This document shows, one piece after another, positions 37,273-50,300 of a stretch of 64,000 bases of DNA; the first letter of the stretch is position 1; the number at the start of each line of letters is the position of its first letter. A program made the translations under genes and the position numbers. The stretch is from Stenopsyche tienmushanensis (lineage: Eukaryota > Arthropoda > Insecta > Trichoptera > Stenopsychidae): the NCBI GenBank assembly GCA_008973525.1, contig WACJ01000516.1, forward strand, positions 1,736,001-1,800,000. Reading direction: 5' to 3'. A model generated the notes under the pieces. The model made no database searches and was not told the origin of the DNA. It worked only from the letters and a program-made list of their open reading frames with translations.

Positions 37273-37454
37273 CCATTATATGCGCCAGATTCTCGAAGCA
37301 TTGCGATACTGTCACGAAAACGACATTATCCATAGGGATGTAAAGCCACACTGTGTCTTGTTAGCCAGCAGGGAGAACTCGGCTCCCGTCAAATTAGGTG
37401 GATTCGGGGTGGCTATTCAGCTAGCGGCTGGACAGGCCGCCGCCGGACCTCCAG
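37273..37454 (+). CDS. CASK: CASK exon C: catalytic loop and GFG motif
   Basis: The first base completes a Cys codon, then [32 protein letters not shown] and [14 protein letters not shown], ending in a Gly/Ala/Pro-rich tail and a single G of a split codon. This is alphaE, the catalytic loop (HRD at 37331-37339) and the magnesium-loop position. Two features mark CASK: the Asn after the catalytic Asp/Lys is Cys (KPHC, codon 37352-37354), and DFG is replaced by GFG (37400-37408). These are the changes known to let CASK phosphorylate neurexin without Mg2+. The acceptor is TTTCTGTTTCAG and the donor is CAG|GTACTG. The 182-bp length keeps frame (1 + 180 + 1). The codons are clearly GC-richer than the flanking introns. 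Confidence 0.98.
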
Positions 37455-38080
37455 GTACTGCCATCATCAAATGTTCCATCATCCATCTTCATTTACTTAG
37501 CATCATCATTTTTTATTTCGTTCTCCTTACGAAAATAAATTACTTAGGCTCGAAGCACTTCGACCCCGAGTGCTCGCCGTATACACGGAATTAAACCGCT
37601 GAATTTTGTGCGCCATTCTGATCCCACTCTAGCACAACAGAGTATTATTTATTATTCTTCATCCGGCTAACTTTGGCTCGGAGCGCGTTTTTTTCGCGTT
37701 CCTCGTCAGGCTTCTCTGCTTTAAATTGATCCTTCGCCGTGTTAAATTTCTATTTTCCATTTTCGTGGTTAGATCGAGGGCACCCGCGGGACTGGTGAGA
37801 AGTTTTTAGTGGGTGTGCAAATATTGAACTTGGAAACAAAAATCCCATACTTCTCCCGAAATCACCCCTGTTCCCGCACGCTTTTATTAAAGAACTGGTA
37901 TCACTCCCGGTAAAGTGGCATAATTTTAAAGTTTGTCCAATGATTCGTTCGCAATAAATTGGATACGCCACGGGGAACATTGTTTTCTTCGATCACCCCC
38001 CTTTGATTTTGATTTACATCATTTACATATCAATTAATATGACATCCTAATCAAATAATTTTTATCTATAAAAGAATTAT

Positions 38081-38095
38081 CAGTGGTTTTCAAAT
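38081..38095. repeat. Solo hAT-type terminal repeat
   Basis: CAGTGGTTTTCAAAT is identical over 15 bases to the ends of the MITE at 39414-39589. The following GTTTTGCTAA resembles ATGTTTTGCTAAA inside that MITE. No matching right end was found nearby, so this is a truncated copy. Confidence 0.5.
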
Positions 38096-39413
38096 GTTTT
38101 GCTAAGTGTAACTAGCATATAATTGGATATGCATGCGTAATGTCGGCGATGCATTACTTTTACATTATTTTTGCATTGAAATAAATTTTACTTTAAGACA
38201 CCCCGATAATGCAAAAGTTTAATAGGACCATTCTAATTTACAACACACAATTTTAAAAGCGAAGATAATTGAGCACTCATTTAACAGCCATTGGTATAGT
38301 TGTACTAATTTAACAAATTAAATACTAATTTTATTTCGACGAAACTCAATAATAAGTACAAAGGTGAGCGTTGGAGTTGGAAATAAAGTCCTAATAAAGA
38401 ACGAAACTTTTGCATTAATCCAATAGATTAGTCTTGTAATTTCATTTCGTCTAATCTGTACATACATATTTTATTTAGTCGGAGGCTTCTCTTTTACTTT
38501 TCATTTATTTCTTCCAAGTGTATATATTTGTGTCTTCTGTTAACTTGGTTTTTGGATATCAACATATTTTTGGTGCGGTCTATGGTAAAGGGCTCTTTTC
38601 TAGTGTTAACGCTTCTATGTACTACAATTTTATGTTGACCCTTAGCTTAAATATGTGAATAATCCACAAATCACCTCAACAATAATATTTATTACAAATT
38701 TAATTCAATTCAACTTTATAATAATTATTCACATATTTATTAATTTTATACTAATTTTCTAGTTATTTTTTTTAAATTAACAATTGGTTTTTAACTTATG
38801 CACTCATATGTATATAAATCACCAGCTAAATAAATTTGTTTTCTTTGAAATTTTGAGTTTTATTTATTTACTTCTTGTTTTTGTTAAATTATACCTAAAT
38901 GTTTAATGATTAGATTTATTTGAGCATTTTGTCATGAAAGAATAAATTTGATCAAATAGCTTCTATTAAACTTAATGCAATAATGTACAGCTTGAATACT
39001 TCTGATTCTATCTTGCTTTATATGTCCATGTGCTCGTGTTATTCTTCAGTTTTTAGTTTTTTTTTTGGTTTGTTTTAATTTATTTTTTTTATTTTTAGAA
39101 AGTTTTCTTCATTGTTATACAACACATTTACACGACTTATGGAACACTCTATTTAAATATGTCATTTAAAATGCGACGATATTAAAAAAGCATCCCTAAA
39201 AATCTAAATCATTCATATGTGCTCATGTTTAAATAATATTGTATTAATGCATTTTGTTGATATAACTCATTCATTGGACACCAATCTGGGAAAAACTTAT
39301 CATAAATCCTCAAATTTCGTTTAATTAAGTTGTATATATATTTATGTTGTAAATGTTTATTAATCTTATTCGATAAAATAATGTGTTTTAAAAGTAAGCT
39401 TATAAATTATCCT

Positions 39414-39589
39414 CAGTGGTTTTCAAATTGTACTTTGATTGACGATTTAATAGAGGCATGTTGATTGATGAAATACTTTATTTTAAAATATGTAAATATT
39501 AAAAATAACAATGTTTTGCTAAATAGAATTCTTAATTATTATTTTTTTATAGTTATTGTAGGAAAATTGTTATTATTTGAAAACCACTG
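39414..39589. mobile_element. hAT-type MITE, 176 bp
   Basis: It begins CAGTGGTTTTCAAAT and ends ATTTGAAAACCACTG, a perfect 15-bp terminal inverted repeat. CAGTGGTTNTCAA is the classic end of hAT (Charlie/Ac-like) DNA transposons. The flanking octamers, ATTATCCT and ATTAAAAT, share 5 of 8 positions, consistent with an old, decayed 8-bp target duplication. There is no coding capacity; it would have been moved by a transposase supplied elsewhere. Confidence 0.75.
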
Positions 39590-41741
39590 ATTAAAATTAG
39601 ACTATTAGGTATGAGTATTTTCGTTTAATATTAATTAAAATTTGCCCAAAATTTTAAATATATTTAACATAAAAAAATACTAAACGCAATAGTCAATACA
39701 TTTTTACGTTTCAGGGTTGTATTAATTATTATTATATTAATAGGAAGATTAATCTTTGTTATGTTCAATGGAATTAGCCTTTTCAGCCTCAAATTTTTCA
39801 ATACTAAAGTGTTAATAAAACCTAATTTTATTTGGATTATTAAAAGTAAAATTGTATATGATTGATTTTGAACGGAAGAGTATTTGTTATGTGAACCAAG
39901 AAATGAAGGCATGTTAAGTACATATTTTTATCTCAACATACGATTGATATTGGATGATTTTGACGTATTTTTATTTTTATTTCTTACATATTCCAATGCA
40001 CAATATTCAATATTATTTTATCGAATAGCGTCAAGTTTATAGAATAATATTTTAGTAGAGTTTACATTATACAACGACCTTTGCAAAATACACCTCCAAG
40101 TACGTATGATTGCGGATGTGGGTCACCTAATAAATAGGGATTTTACGGAAAGAAATCTCAATTGACCCTTAAAAATACTTGCGATTTAAATAAAATTCGA
40201 TCAGAAGGCTTTTGTACGGCGAAGTTCGAGAAAATTTAAATGACGACCAATCGAGAATTTTCCACAAAATTTCCATAAAGCGAAAAAAAAACATTTTCTA
40301 CACGAAAATGTATTCAGAATTATATAACACGCCTTAGATTTTTATGAAACTATTTTGTTCTTCGTTTTGATATAAATTCACATTACAAGCATCGTTTATT
40401 TTGACATTATTCTGAGCTACATTTATGCAACTTTCCCTTGTTAATCCTCGAATAACTTTAACTTTACATTATATATTTTAAGCATACAATAATATATATT
40501 TAATCTATTTAAGTGAACAAGATTAGAAATTATTTTACGTGACTTTTCAACCTATTCACATAATTTTAACTCCGGGAAATCTATGAAATTATCTCGCTAT
40601 CACGTAAGTTGACACGTTAACGATATAAACATTCTATTCAAATAAAAACATTCCTGAATTCAAACTACTTGATAATTGCAAATATTGACCAATATACGTA
40701 CTTACATATGACAATTCAATTATTTGACCTAAAACGTTGATAGCAATTGAGGCTAGAACTGATGGCTACCCATCCCACTAAAAGATCCTGTTCATGGGGT
40801 AATACTTATCATTGTGATTTAATTTATGCTTTAAAATAGGGGTCGCTAACCGCATCTATAATTATTTGAGTTGTGAGTCCTTTTTGCATAAATATAATAT
40901 ATAAATTGAGCTTTCTATGAGGAAGAAAAAAATGCATTGATTCAAATTTTAGCAGGAATATTGCATAATTTCCTTTGGAATGACATTGGGTACCATCAAA
41001 GTTATATACCTCTCGAATGATCTGCTTTTCCACCGTCACGAAAAATAACCTACATTAGTCTTATTGTATTTAATCTGTGTTTTACATAATTTATTTGCGA
41101 AAACTTCAATAAGCTTCTCGAATAAAACCAAAAGATCTGCATTTATCATTGATCTATGAATGTGATTGTGTTCATGGAGAATAAGAATTTTTCTATAGCT
41201 AAGAAATAGTCTTGATTTTTTATCAATAGTTTCTGCGAATTCAGGACAAAGTTGCAGATAAACAGCAATGCATTGCCAAATAACTTAAAAACATAAATTA
41301 AAATGTTAGGATACACGAATATTGCTGACATCTTGAAATGCATGCTAGGATTATCGTAGTAAAATATCATACTTTTATTTTTATTACCAAATGCCTTCAC
41401 TATTGGTTTATTTATGTTTAAATATATTGTTGTGGATGAGAAAAATAGAACGAAGAATATTTGATGATTGGATTGCGATCAATATGTATGATTCTATTTT
41501 ATGAAGTTCATTAGTGAATGTATGGCGAGAAAATGAAAAGTAATGAGTTTTGGCTCAGGCATGTCAGACGTTCTACTCAGGAGCGTGATTGATAGATACT
41601 CAATTAGTCAATACTTTCTCTCCCGGTTACATATTGTTCCTTCTTCTTTGGGGCTGAAATGGTTAAACGAGAGATGAACATTTTAGTCTCAAAAATAGAA
41701 CATCTAATCGGTTTTGATATAAAAAATTGAACCTTTCTCAG

Positions 41742-41810
41742 AACTGGTGTCCGACTGCCGGCCCGTGTTGAGCTCCAAGGGCCAACTTTACCTCAAGTCT
41801 GACGGCGAGG
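41742..41810 (+). CDS. CASK: Candidate CASK cassette exon in activation loop
   Basis: A 69-bp island bounded by acceptor GAACCTTTCTCAG and donor GAGG|GTAAGA. Entering in phase 1 (the G left by exon C makes GAA), it reads 23 codons with no stop, beginning ELVSDCRPVLSSKG and ending LKSDGE. It leaves a single G that completes Gly with exon D. Frame is thus preserved whether it is included or skipped. Its codons are strongly GC-ending, unlike the flanking intron and like exon C. Inclusion would lengthen the activation segment between GFG and APE. Skipping gives a loop about as long as in vertebrate CASK, so skipping is probably the main form. I know of no described CASK exon of this sequence; a role in kinase regulation is inference. 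Confidence 0.6.
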
Positions 41811-44800
41811 GTAAGAAGCCAATAAGTCTTCAAGTCCGCATGGAAGGGTCTTGATCCTCACCAGCCTTGTCGCGCCACGATAGCATTTACCAAAAAAATA
41901 TACATATTTATCACTTTGTTGCTCACGACAATCTGTGAACGTTCACCGACACCTTTTGGCTGTTTATCACCCGCTTTTGGACATACCCCCACGCAAACAA
42001 TGAAATAATCTGAAAATTTCCGCTAAGCACACCGGTGATATTGATCACGTGGAAGAGTACAGTGTTTGTTTTGAGCAACCGTAAAGTGCAAAGTTAAGGG
42101 CTTAAAAAGGTCGTGGGGCGTAGGTTTTGTGGGCTTAAAACCTGCACTTAATATTTAAAATGAGTAATACGACCCCAAATACAACTCCCTTAATTAAATC
42201 GTACATTCTGTTTGGATGCATTATTTTTTCCCTTTCTCCGTTCATTCTTTCGAACCAAATCCTTCCGGAATCCATTGTATTATTCATCAATAAATTTTAA
42301 ATTTATAAGATTTTCATCAAAGCAAATATGTAAAATAGCTTAGAATTAACTTTTTCAGGACAGCTTAACTTAAATTTTATACACTCAAATTTCACACAAT
42401 TTATAACGAATTAATAAATTATCTAGAAAAAAACACATTAAGATTTACATTAATACATGAAACGTGTATTTTGATATCAAGCTTAAATTCTGCGAGATCA
42501 CAATTGTATTGAAATGAAGTTAGAAACATTATCTTAAAAAATGCATTAATGATCACTTTGATCCTGTTCATAATCTGAGCTGGTACTTGCTTATTTATAG
42601 CCAGTCTCTGCTTCAAATTATATATGGTAATTTTGATTGTAAATATGTTATCTGATTATTTTAATGCAATTGCAGCTACAATGAATTAATTAATCAGTAT
42701 CACTTGGTCTGGCAGATCCTGTATTTTTATAAAAGAAACATGTGGTTCGTATTTCTCATAAGTAAATGGAATATTTGTTTTTTTTTCCTATTGTGGATAA
42801 CACGTATACTGCTATTGATGAAAAAATGTAAAATAAATATAAATTAACAATTAAGCTTTCGAAATGTTGATAAATTAAATCGCATCATATTAACACAAGG
42901 AAGCCATTTCATAATTAAAAACACAGTGTTTCCTTTTCGTATTCTTAATTCTGTTTTTCTGGATTAAAACTTTATAAATGAATATTTACGAAAGATTTAT
43001 CCCTCCCATAAACTTTTCCTCCCCTTATATACTCTTTTTATGACTTTTTGAAATGGTATCATACCTCAAGGCTCGTCTTAAATTATCTGGTACATTTCTC
43101 AAGGGCTGAATGATATGTGATCTTTATTATGGCTCATCTTTTTCAGGGAGAGAGTTGTTTTAAGAACTTCTCGAGTATCATCGAAGCGTCTTTATAATTT
43201 AAATTGCCGAGGACATCCTAGAAATTGAATATTCTTTTATGAACAGATTATTTCATTGTTGCGTGCCTGAAATTTTGCCAAGTTTTTAATGTCTTTGATA
43301 ATCGTTTCATTAGAGGAAGAAAAAGCCTTAGACGCCTTTTCATTCAGCCATTCTCATCACCATCAAATACCATGAAGACTTTACATTTTTCCAAAATTTA
43401 GCATAGTTCATTACATTATTCATGGAATCATAAATCAGCATGGTTATGTACGTTAATGTCATTCGACTAATAGATGTTTTAGATAGGTTCGTTATTGAAG
43501 CTCTCCTCTCAAGACTGGAGTAGTTGGAGTAGTAGCCATCATGCTAAAGACTTTATCAATTTTGTTCATATAGTAGTGAAAATTGATGAGTAAGTGATTT
43601 TAAAATTGTGTTATTCGTAGCACATCTGCGAATTATTTGTCTTCAATTGAATAAGTACATTCTTCTCAATGAAGTGTTCTACTGGGAAATGAAAGTGTAT
43701 GAGAAAAGAGCAGACTCGTCGCAATAGGATGTTAACCTAATTTAATCATGTTCACTGCAATATCTCAAACCAGTATAATAAATTAAATTAAATCAATGGT
43801 TCCAAAAGTAATAGTTTTCACATTTAAAATACTTTTTCATGAAAAAATCACTAAAAGCATTCGCAAGTCATATTAATACTGTGCAGTGCTTAAACTCTTC
43901 TGATTGTTACTTTGTATAACATTTCTTGTCGAACAAAAATATGTTTTACTGTAAGAGCATTTTATCTACTATTCGAAGTCGTTCTTGAGTTCAATCTGCA
44001 GTATTGTGAATAATTTACTCGGTCGTTGCAAATGTTGTGTCTTTCATCCTGGAATGATGCATGCACCAATTCCCCAGTGTCCCGAAGCCGAGTTCTAGGA
44101 CTTAACGTTGTGAAATATTCTTTGGTAAAATAGCAATACTTTTGTGTACTATTGACGTGGGTTTTACGTAGCGACCATTAGAAGATGTTTTATTTAAATG
44201 GCTAATAATACATTGTGTAATGTAGATGTAGTATAAAAGCTATTCCATCAATTAAACATATCTTAAAATTGTAAAAATTAAAAGACAACATAAATTTTAA
44301 CATTTATTAAAACATGATGTCAAGATGCACAGTTTTAAATTTTAACTTAGAATTATTTCCTGGGCTTGGTATTATTTCCTCAATTGATTTTTTGAATTTT
44401 CCTACTATGATAGTTATATTCATTTGGAAATATATTTTTTCCTTCAGCTCCTCCTAAACTTAATATACGCATATGGTTTACCTATTTTTACTAATAAGGT
44501 CTTTTTTGACACCTAGGATCCTATAATATTGTATATTATTAAATCGTTTTGCACATAAATATTTTAATCAAAGGCAAAGGACGATGATATGGAAAGTGAA
44601 TATTGATCAAGAATAAAAATGTATTGATTTTTGAATTCAAGTAGAAGATGAAAGAGAATGAAGTTGCTGATGGATTCTAAAGACAATAATGAAGAAAACA
44701 ATGACCGGCAAATATTGAAATTATCATTGATTTTTGAAGAAGAATACATTTGCTTTGGTATTAGAATTATGCAATCATGTAAAATAGTTAAAACTATTTT

Positions 44801-46704
44801 AATCAACTGCATGTATCATGATTGTTGAATAACTATTCCGAATCAAAACTGGATGTTGATATACTCAGCATATGTGAAGATAGATAAATTTTGTATATAA
44901 TTTTGGTTAGTATTTGATATAATAAGCAAAATAAGACCTTTTTTATTTAGTGAGTTCATCGTTTTGATACTTATTGGACCAGTTTCTGGCTACGACAGTA
45001 ATGTTTCCATTAAAGCTTTTATAACCTTTTATATATTTGTAGCAAAACATTTACACAATTTTCAAGTTAAGAAAGGATTTTAGCTGAAATTTGAGAAAAT
45101 ATAGTATAAAAAGTTATAAGCAAATAAGAAAAAAATGCTTGTGAAAAGCAAGTGAGAGAGTAAATTAATTTTTCCCTGAAAGATGAGAAACGTTTTACTA
45201 AATATGTGATTACTGATTATAATAATATTTGTTTCCAAATGCAATGGTGTTAAGACATATTTTGGTTAAAGTAGGTATACTTGCTGCGGTTGAAATATGG
45301 TTGATATTTTTAAGATATAAGCAAGCTTTGCCATGAAACTATTTATATTAGTTTCAGGCATAAGTTACATAGATTACCTCTTAAAAGTATACATTTATGA
45401 GACGATAGAAATACTTTCAAGAGCTTTTCATCTATTTCACTAATAGACGGCAACCTTGCAAAAAGGAATGCAATTAGAGCTCGAGAAATTGAGTTACTTG
45501 CGAAAGTTCTTCGCTATAACCACTTTAAATAAAATTTTATGCTAGCTAAGCCGTCTTAAAATGCGACTAAATCTAATAAAAATAGGCCATCGAACTTGGG
45601 GTTAAATCTTGATTTAAATAATAAACCCCAAGCCAAAGCTCGTATATTGTGACCTAGCGCTCAATTAATATTTAGCGCCCATTTTCATACCAAATGGCTT
45701 GTTCGCTCGAAGAAAACGGGTTACAAGGCACAGCTTTTCTACGATCCAGGAGGGAAATCTTGTCGGCCCTTTCATCTTGAAAACCATGCAGACTCCCATC
45801 GAGAAATAATGTACCAAACAGTACTAACATCATAACATCACCATGAGCTAAAATTGTCTCACCCCGAGTACATGTCATAAATAAAAGCACATCATTCATA
45901 CATCAAAAAATAATTAAATATAATTGCACCTTTATTTTCGACTATAAAACACCCCTAAAATTAAAGCTTAAATTAAATTAGATTTATATTCCATAAGGGC
46001 ATTTTTCAAGGTGGATTTTTTTACAAATACATTATAAATGCCCTCATGCTGTATATTTTACATGATTTTATCCAATAAAAGATCCTGTATATAAAAAAAT
46101 CACTAGTTTTTTCATCCAAACATTCGTTTTGTCTTTTCGTGTACATATTGCATTTGTTCGAACTTGTTTGTTAATTAAAACTGCACGTACGCTTTTGCTA
46201 TAGAAGTTATATATGGCTCACATTTTACTTACAATATTTATAAGCTCTTTATTGTTTTATTTATTATCTATTTATTTTATTTATATATTTTTTTGAAATC
46301 AATTCAAATTATAATAAAACTTATTTTATACACTCAAATGTGTGTTAAAAATTGTCGTAATAAACGGAGATTATTCGCGTATCACATTTAAGAATGTCTC
46401 AAAACGGAATGCATTTTATAAACGTGTTTTTATTTAAATTAATTGTATATCAGTTTAATCGTATAGATCGATAATATGACGGTTAATTAGATTGCATTTT
46501 ATTCTTCAATCAATTGAAATTAAATGGGTGAAATTATTTTTTATTTAAGGGTGTATATTTGTAGTAATAAAAGTGTAAATTTCAAGTTAATGGAATAAGT
46601 ATGTTAATAAATAATGCCACTGTATTGTATTTGAGCTATTTATATGATTATATATATATTATTTTATGACATTCATGTAATAATAAAAAAATGTGGGTGT
46701 TCAG

Positions 46705-46880
46705 GACGTATAGGTACTCCACACTATATGGCTCCAGAAGTAGTATCTAACCAACTTTATGGAAAGCCAGTAGACGTATGGTCAGCTGGTGTTCTTCTAC
46801 ACGTATTGCTAAGTGGAGCACTACCTTTTAATGGCACTAGAGAAAGACTTTTTGAAAGTATATGTCGTGGTAGGCTAAGG
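46705..46880 (+). CDS. CASK: CASK exon D: activation segment, APE to alphaF-G
   Basis: Two bases complete Gly, then [13 protein letters not shown] with the APE motif at 46731-46739, [20 protein letters not shown] with the alphaF aspartate, and [15 protein letters not shown]. It ends on a whole codon. It covers the P+1 loop and the kinase C-lobe helices alphaEF to alphaG. The acceptor is GGGTGTTCAG and the donor is AGG|GTGAGT. The 176-bp length (2 + 174) fits. The in-frame sequence upstream of the acceptor is open but intronic. The next exon follows after a 79-bp intron. The TPHYMAPE segment matches fly and vertebrate CASK. Confidence 0.98.
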
Positions 46881-46959
46881 GTGAGTTTTTTCTTTGTTGG
46901 CCCTTTTAAGGCTTAGTCTTGTGTTAACTTTGTACTAATATCTTGTTCATCCCGTATAG

Positions 46960-47082
46960 TTCGATGCGCCAAATTGGGAATGCATTAGTGATGCGGCCAA
47001 AGACTTAGTGCAGCGAATGTTGACTGTAGATCACACTCACAGAATTACCATACAAGAAGTACTTAATCACAGATGGCTCAGA
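46960..47082 (+). CDS. CASK: CASK exon E: kinase alphaH-alphaI
   Basis: It encodes exactly 41 codons, phase 0 on both sides: FDAPNWECISDAAKDLVQRM, then DHTHRITIQEVLNHRWLR. The AKDLV..ML block and the HRI...L.H.W block are the conserved end of the kinase domain (alphaH, alphaI), including the Arg that salt-bridges the APE glutamate. The acceptor is CATCCCGTATAG and the donor is AGA|GTAAGT. Because its acceptor is phase 0, it is one of the exons that the candidate alternative start at 23283 could join in frame. Confidence 0.97.
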
Positions 47083-47191
47083 GTAAGTCTCGAGTGCTCC
47101 ATGCCAAAAGTTTATTTGCATAATCGTTCGCCAGATGTGTGAATAGACTCCCGGTGCGAACCGATTGATAATTTGAATTCTCTCAATTCAG

Positions 47192-47384
47192 GATAGAGAC
47201 AAGCAGATGAGGATTCATCTCGGAGAAACTGTCGAAGAATTAAAGAAATTTAACGCACGTCGTAAATTACGAGGGGCGGTTTTAGCTGCCGTGGCCAGCC
47301 CCCGATGGACGGATTGCGACGACCCTGATCGCGAACCCAGTGACAGCTTCTCAGATTGTGGAGACGACGAGGCGACATCATCAG
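47192..47384 (+). CDS. CASK: CASK exon F: calmodulin-binding segment and linker
   Basis: It starts in phase 0 with DRDKQMRIHLGETVEELKKF, then NARRKLRGAVLAAVASPRW, the CaMKII-like autoregulatory/calmodulin-binding helix of CASK (vertebrate FNARRKLKGAVLAAVSS). After that comes an acidic, Ser-rich linker (TDCDDPDREPSDSF...DDEATSS) leading to the L27 domain; this linker is poorly conserved in the family. It ends with G of a split Ala codon. The acceptor is CTCAATTCAG and the donor is TCAG|GTTGGC, weaker than the others in the gene. The 193-bp length (192 + 1) keeps frame. A 109-bp intron separates it from exon E. Confidence 0.96.
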
Positions 47385-50300
47385 GTTGGCTTCTTAATAT
47401 TGATTAATAGATAATTGTATTACAAGATTCAACGACTCTTGATATTAGATAAGAGCAAATTATAATTAAAGTTTCCTCTTATCCTTGCCTCGGAAATATT
47501 AAATATTAAATTTTCAAAGCTGTTAGACAAAGACCTACTCTGGATTTTACAATGTATCAATTTAAATCTACTGTATTTACATTAAATAACAAAATTGGTA
47601 ACAAACTTTAATTGCATTTTGCTGGAACAACGAATCTCATATCTGAAAATGCACTAAACGTATTATATAATGCATTGAAAGCTCATTTAAATAGAGTTCA
47701 ATGTAAAATAATAATTAGTTTTGGTTGGGATTGTCCAGTTTTTTATAAATAACATTAAAATAAATTCTTTCTAACAAGTCTATATGTTAGTATATTAATT
47801 TTCTGTTAATTTTTATTTTTCAATGACATTATAACTGAAGCTGAGACTAATAATATCCTGAAATAATCCTTTACATAAATTCTGTGATTAGGATCTAATC
47901 AAATATTAAGTTTTGATTCATTTTGACTTCTCAAAGAAAATCAGTGATTCATTAAAATTGATGTTGAAATAGATTTTTTTTCAACATTTTTAAAAACACC
48001 CAAAAAGCTCAAAACTAATTTTCTTTAAACCAATTGCATAAAATAGTGATTTATTTAGATTATTTAGTTATGACGGTTTAAAGGTGAAATTTTGGGTATT
48101 TTTTAAAAATTTTCAAAAAAAATCTATTTTGACAACCCTGCCATTTAGAATATAGGGTCTATGTGTGACACGTAGCAAAAGACCCCCCCCCCCTAATCTC
48201 CAAAAAATAATTATCCGTCCATTTACTAAACACCCTATATATTTAAACAAAGTTTAAATTTTACTAATCCTTTTATTTATATAAAGTGAACTTCTTTAAT
48301 GTTATACAATAAAATAGTGATTTACAATATTTTAATCAACTATATGAAAGCATACATCGATCAGCTACTTAATCATGTTGTGAAATTGGATCGGCTATTT
48401 TTGAAGGTATTGTCGGTATTTTTGAATGAAAATTCGCTAGTCATCGATTATTTTCCTAAACTTTGACAGGCATTGTTTGAGTGACCACGTACGCTTGTTT
48501 GTTGACACTTATTCAGCCAATATGATGAATAAATTATAGGAGTAGCTTTCAATCAGATTTTGTGGATCGATGATGCTTCAATGACCTCATCCCGGTGCCC
48601 AATAATGGGGCTAAATTGCTGTGGTTTGTTGAGTGTCGTCTGTAATATGTTCGATGAAGATAATACACATTAACACGCGTATTTTTGTTTGCTTTTGCTT
48701 TGGGTGGCCGGGGGATTGGTTTTAATATTGAATAAAAATAATTATGATGTCGTTTGTACTGTTGGCAATATTCCCTCGGCGTTCCACGGGTTAAGGGTGG
48801 CTTTTTAGGAAACGATAAAAAATTTATAAAGCTCTTCGCTTCCGTTTGTGTGTATAGCTCGAAAAGCAATAGGACTGCAAGTGACTGAAAATCAATGTCT
48901 ATCGGAACGGTAAGTGATCGTTTGTGGTTTTTTGATGTGACTTTGATCTTAAAAATTGAACACTCGCGTGCTATTCAGGTTTTCATGGTTTTTGAAATGT
49001 TCTTGCCATTTTTCTCATTGCTGATTATTTCTCTCATGCCATCTTTTTGTGGTCATCAGTGCTTGTATTTTTTGCTTTTTCTCTGTGCGTGTCTTGCGCA
49101 TATGATGGAAGTGCTCCGATACGTTTTTGCTGTAATAATATAAATCTTGCAATAAATTATAACACATGTGTGTAGGAAAACCTACTGCTACATTAATTCG
49201 AGATAGGCATATGAAAAATGCTCGTTTTAGGCCGATAAAAAAAGGTTTAGTAAAGGAACGAAGTCTTTGTACAAAAGATTAACCAGTGTTGTCCGCGCTC
49301 CTATCAGCTTAATGTCAATTATTTCCTGAAATTCGTTAGTAATCATTTCAGCAAACTTTATTCCGTAAATTAAATCGACCATTTTTTCAGCACATGGGTA
49401 TAATTTTACATATCCCACAGCGTAATCGTAATTTCAATAAGCACAAATAATTTCATTTTAATTTATAACAAGACATGATTGATGAAGCAATTTTATAGTG
49501 TGAACTTCATATTTAATACAGACATGAAAAATATCTCTCAAGGACTAATTTTTCTTCAAAAATCCACACCGACGGCTGAAAAAGACAGATATAAATGGTT
49601 AAGGCTTTTAATGCTATCTTCGGATAATAGCTGTCATTTTAAAATGTCATGTAATTATCTACGTGTGCCTGATTTTAAGAAAGACAAAAGCAAAAGAGAG
49701 AAAAATAATTTAAAAATATATGTAATACAAATAATTAAATCGGTAGATTAAGGGTATTTGTAGTAATTTAGATTCATATGAGAAACATTTTTGAAAGGTT
49801 GATTTTAAGTTATGAACACATATCACGGATGGTTCATACCACCTTTTTCCGTTTAAATATCATCATCGTAAATGTTAAGAGACTATATAATACGAAATAT
49901 CATACAAAATGTCATTCTTTCGTGTTAATGATTCAATTACGGCACAAAATTTGTTGCATCATGCACGAAAAAGCTTTTGGAATACCATAAATTGACGAAC
50001 ATAGACACAGAATGGGTTGTATTCGTTTTGGGTTACTAATTTACATAGGATTTGTATTTAGTGACTGTTTATAGCCATGCTTTTGCGCGAATGATTTGCC
50101 TTTTATCAAATATGATCACAGATCCATTCTAATCACGATAGTTTACTATATCCGCAGTATCCCTAAAATAATAATACACTTTATGCTTTAAGTTAATTTA
50201 AAAATTTATCTGATAAGGCCATCAGAGCGATCGTTAATCTGTTTAATAACCTTTAACCAGTTAACTTTGGATCTGGCTTATTTTCAGTATTATAAATTTG

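Larger units (their letters stand above)
37455..46704 (+). other. CASK: 9.2-kb CASK intron (exon C to exon D)
   Basis: Intron of phase 1 that interrupts the activation segment. It contains a GC-richer tract just after exon C (to about 37980), a hAT-like TIR at 38081, a hAT MITE at 39414-39589, and the candidate 69-bp cassette exon at 41742-41810. Near 45663-45900 frames stay open on both strands but match nothing I know. The remainder is AT-rich with no recognisable gene. Confidence 0.9.

Noticed and set aside
45663..45900. Open frames on both strands in a GC-richer patch
   Set aside because: Neither strand matches a family I know and there are no convincing splice sites; it could be an old relic but cannot be supported.
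48152..48243. Possible tiny TIR element (ATATAGGGT ... ACCCTATAT) around an 11-base C run
   Set aside because: The arms are only about 8-9 bp and AT-rich; such pairs are expected by chance here.
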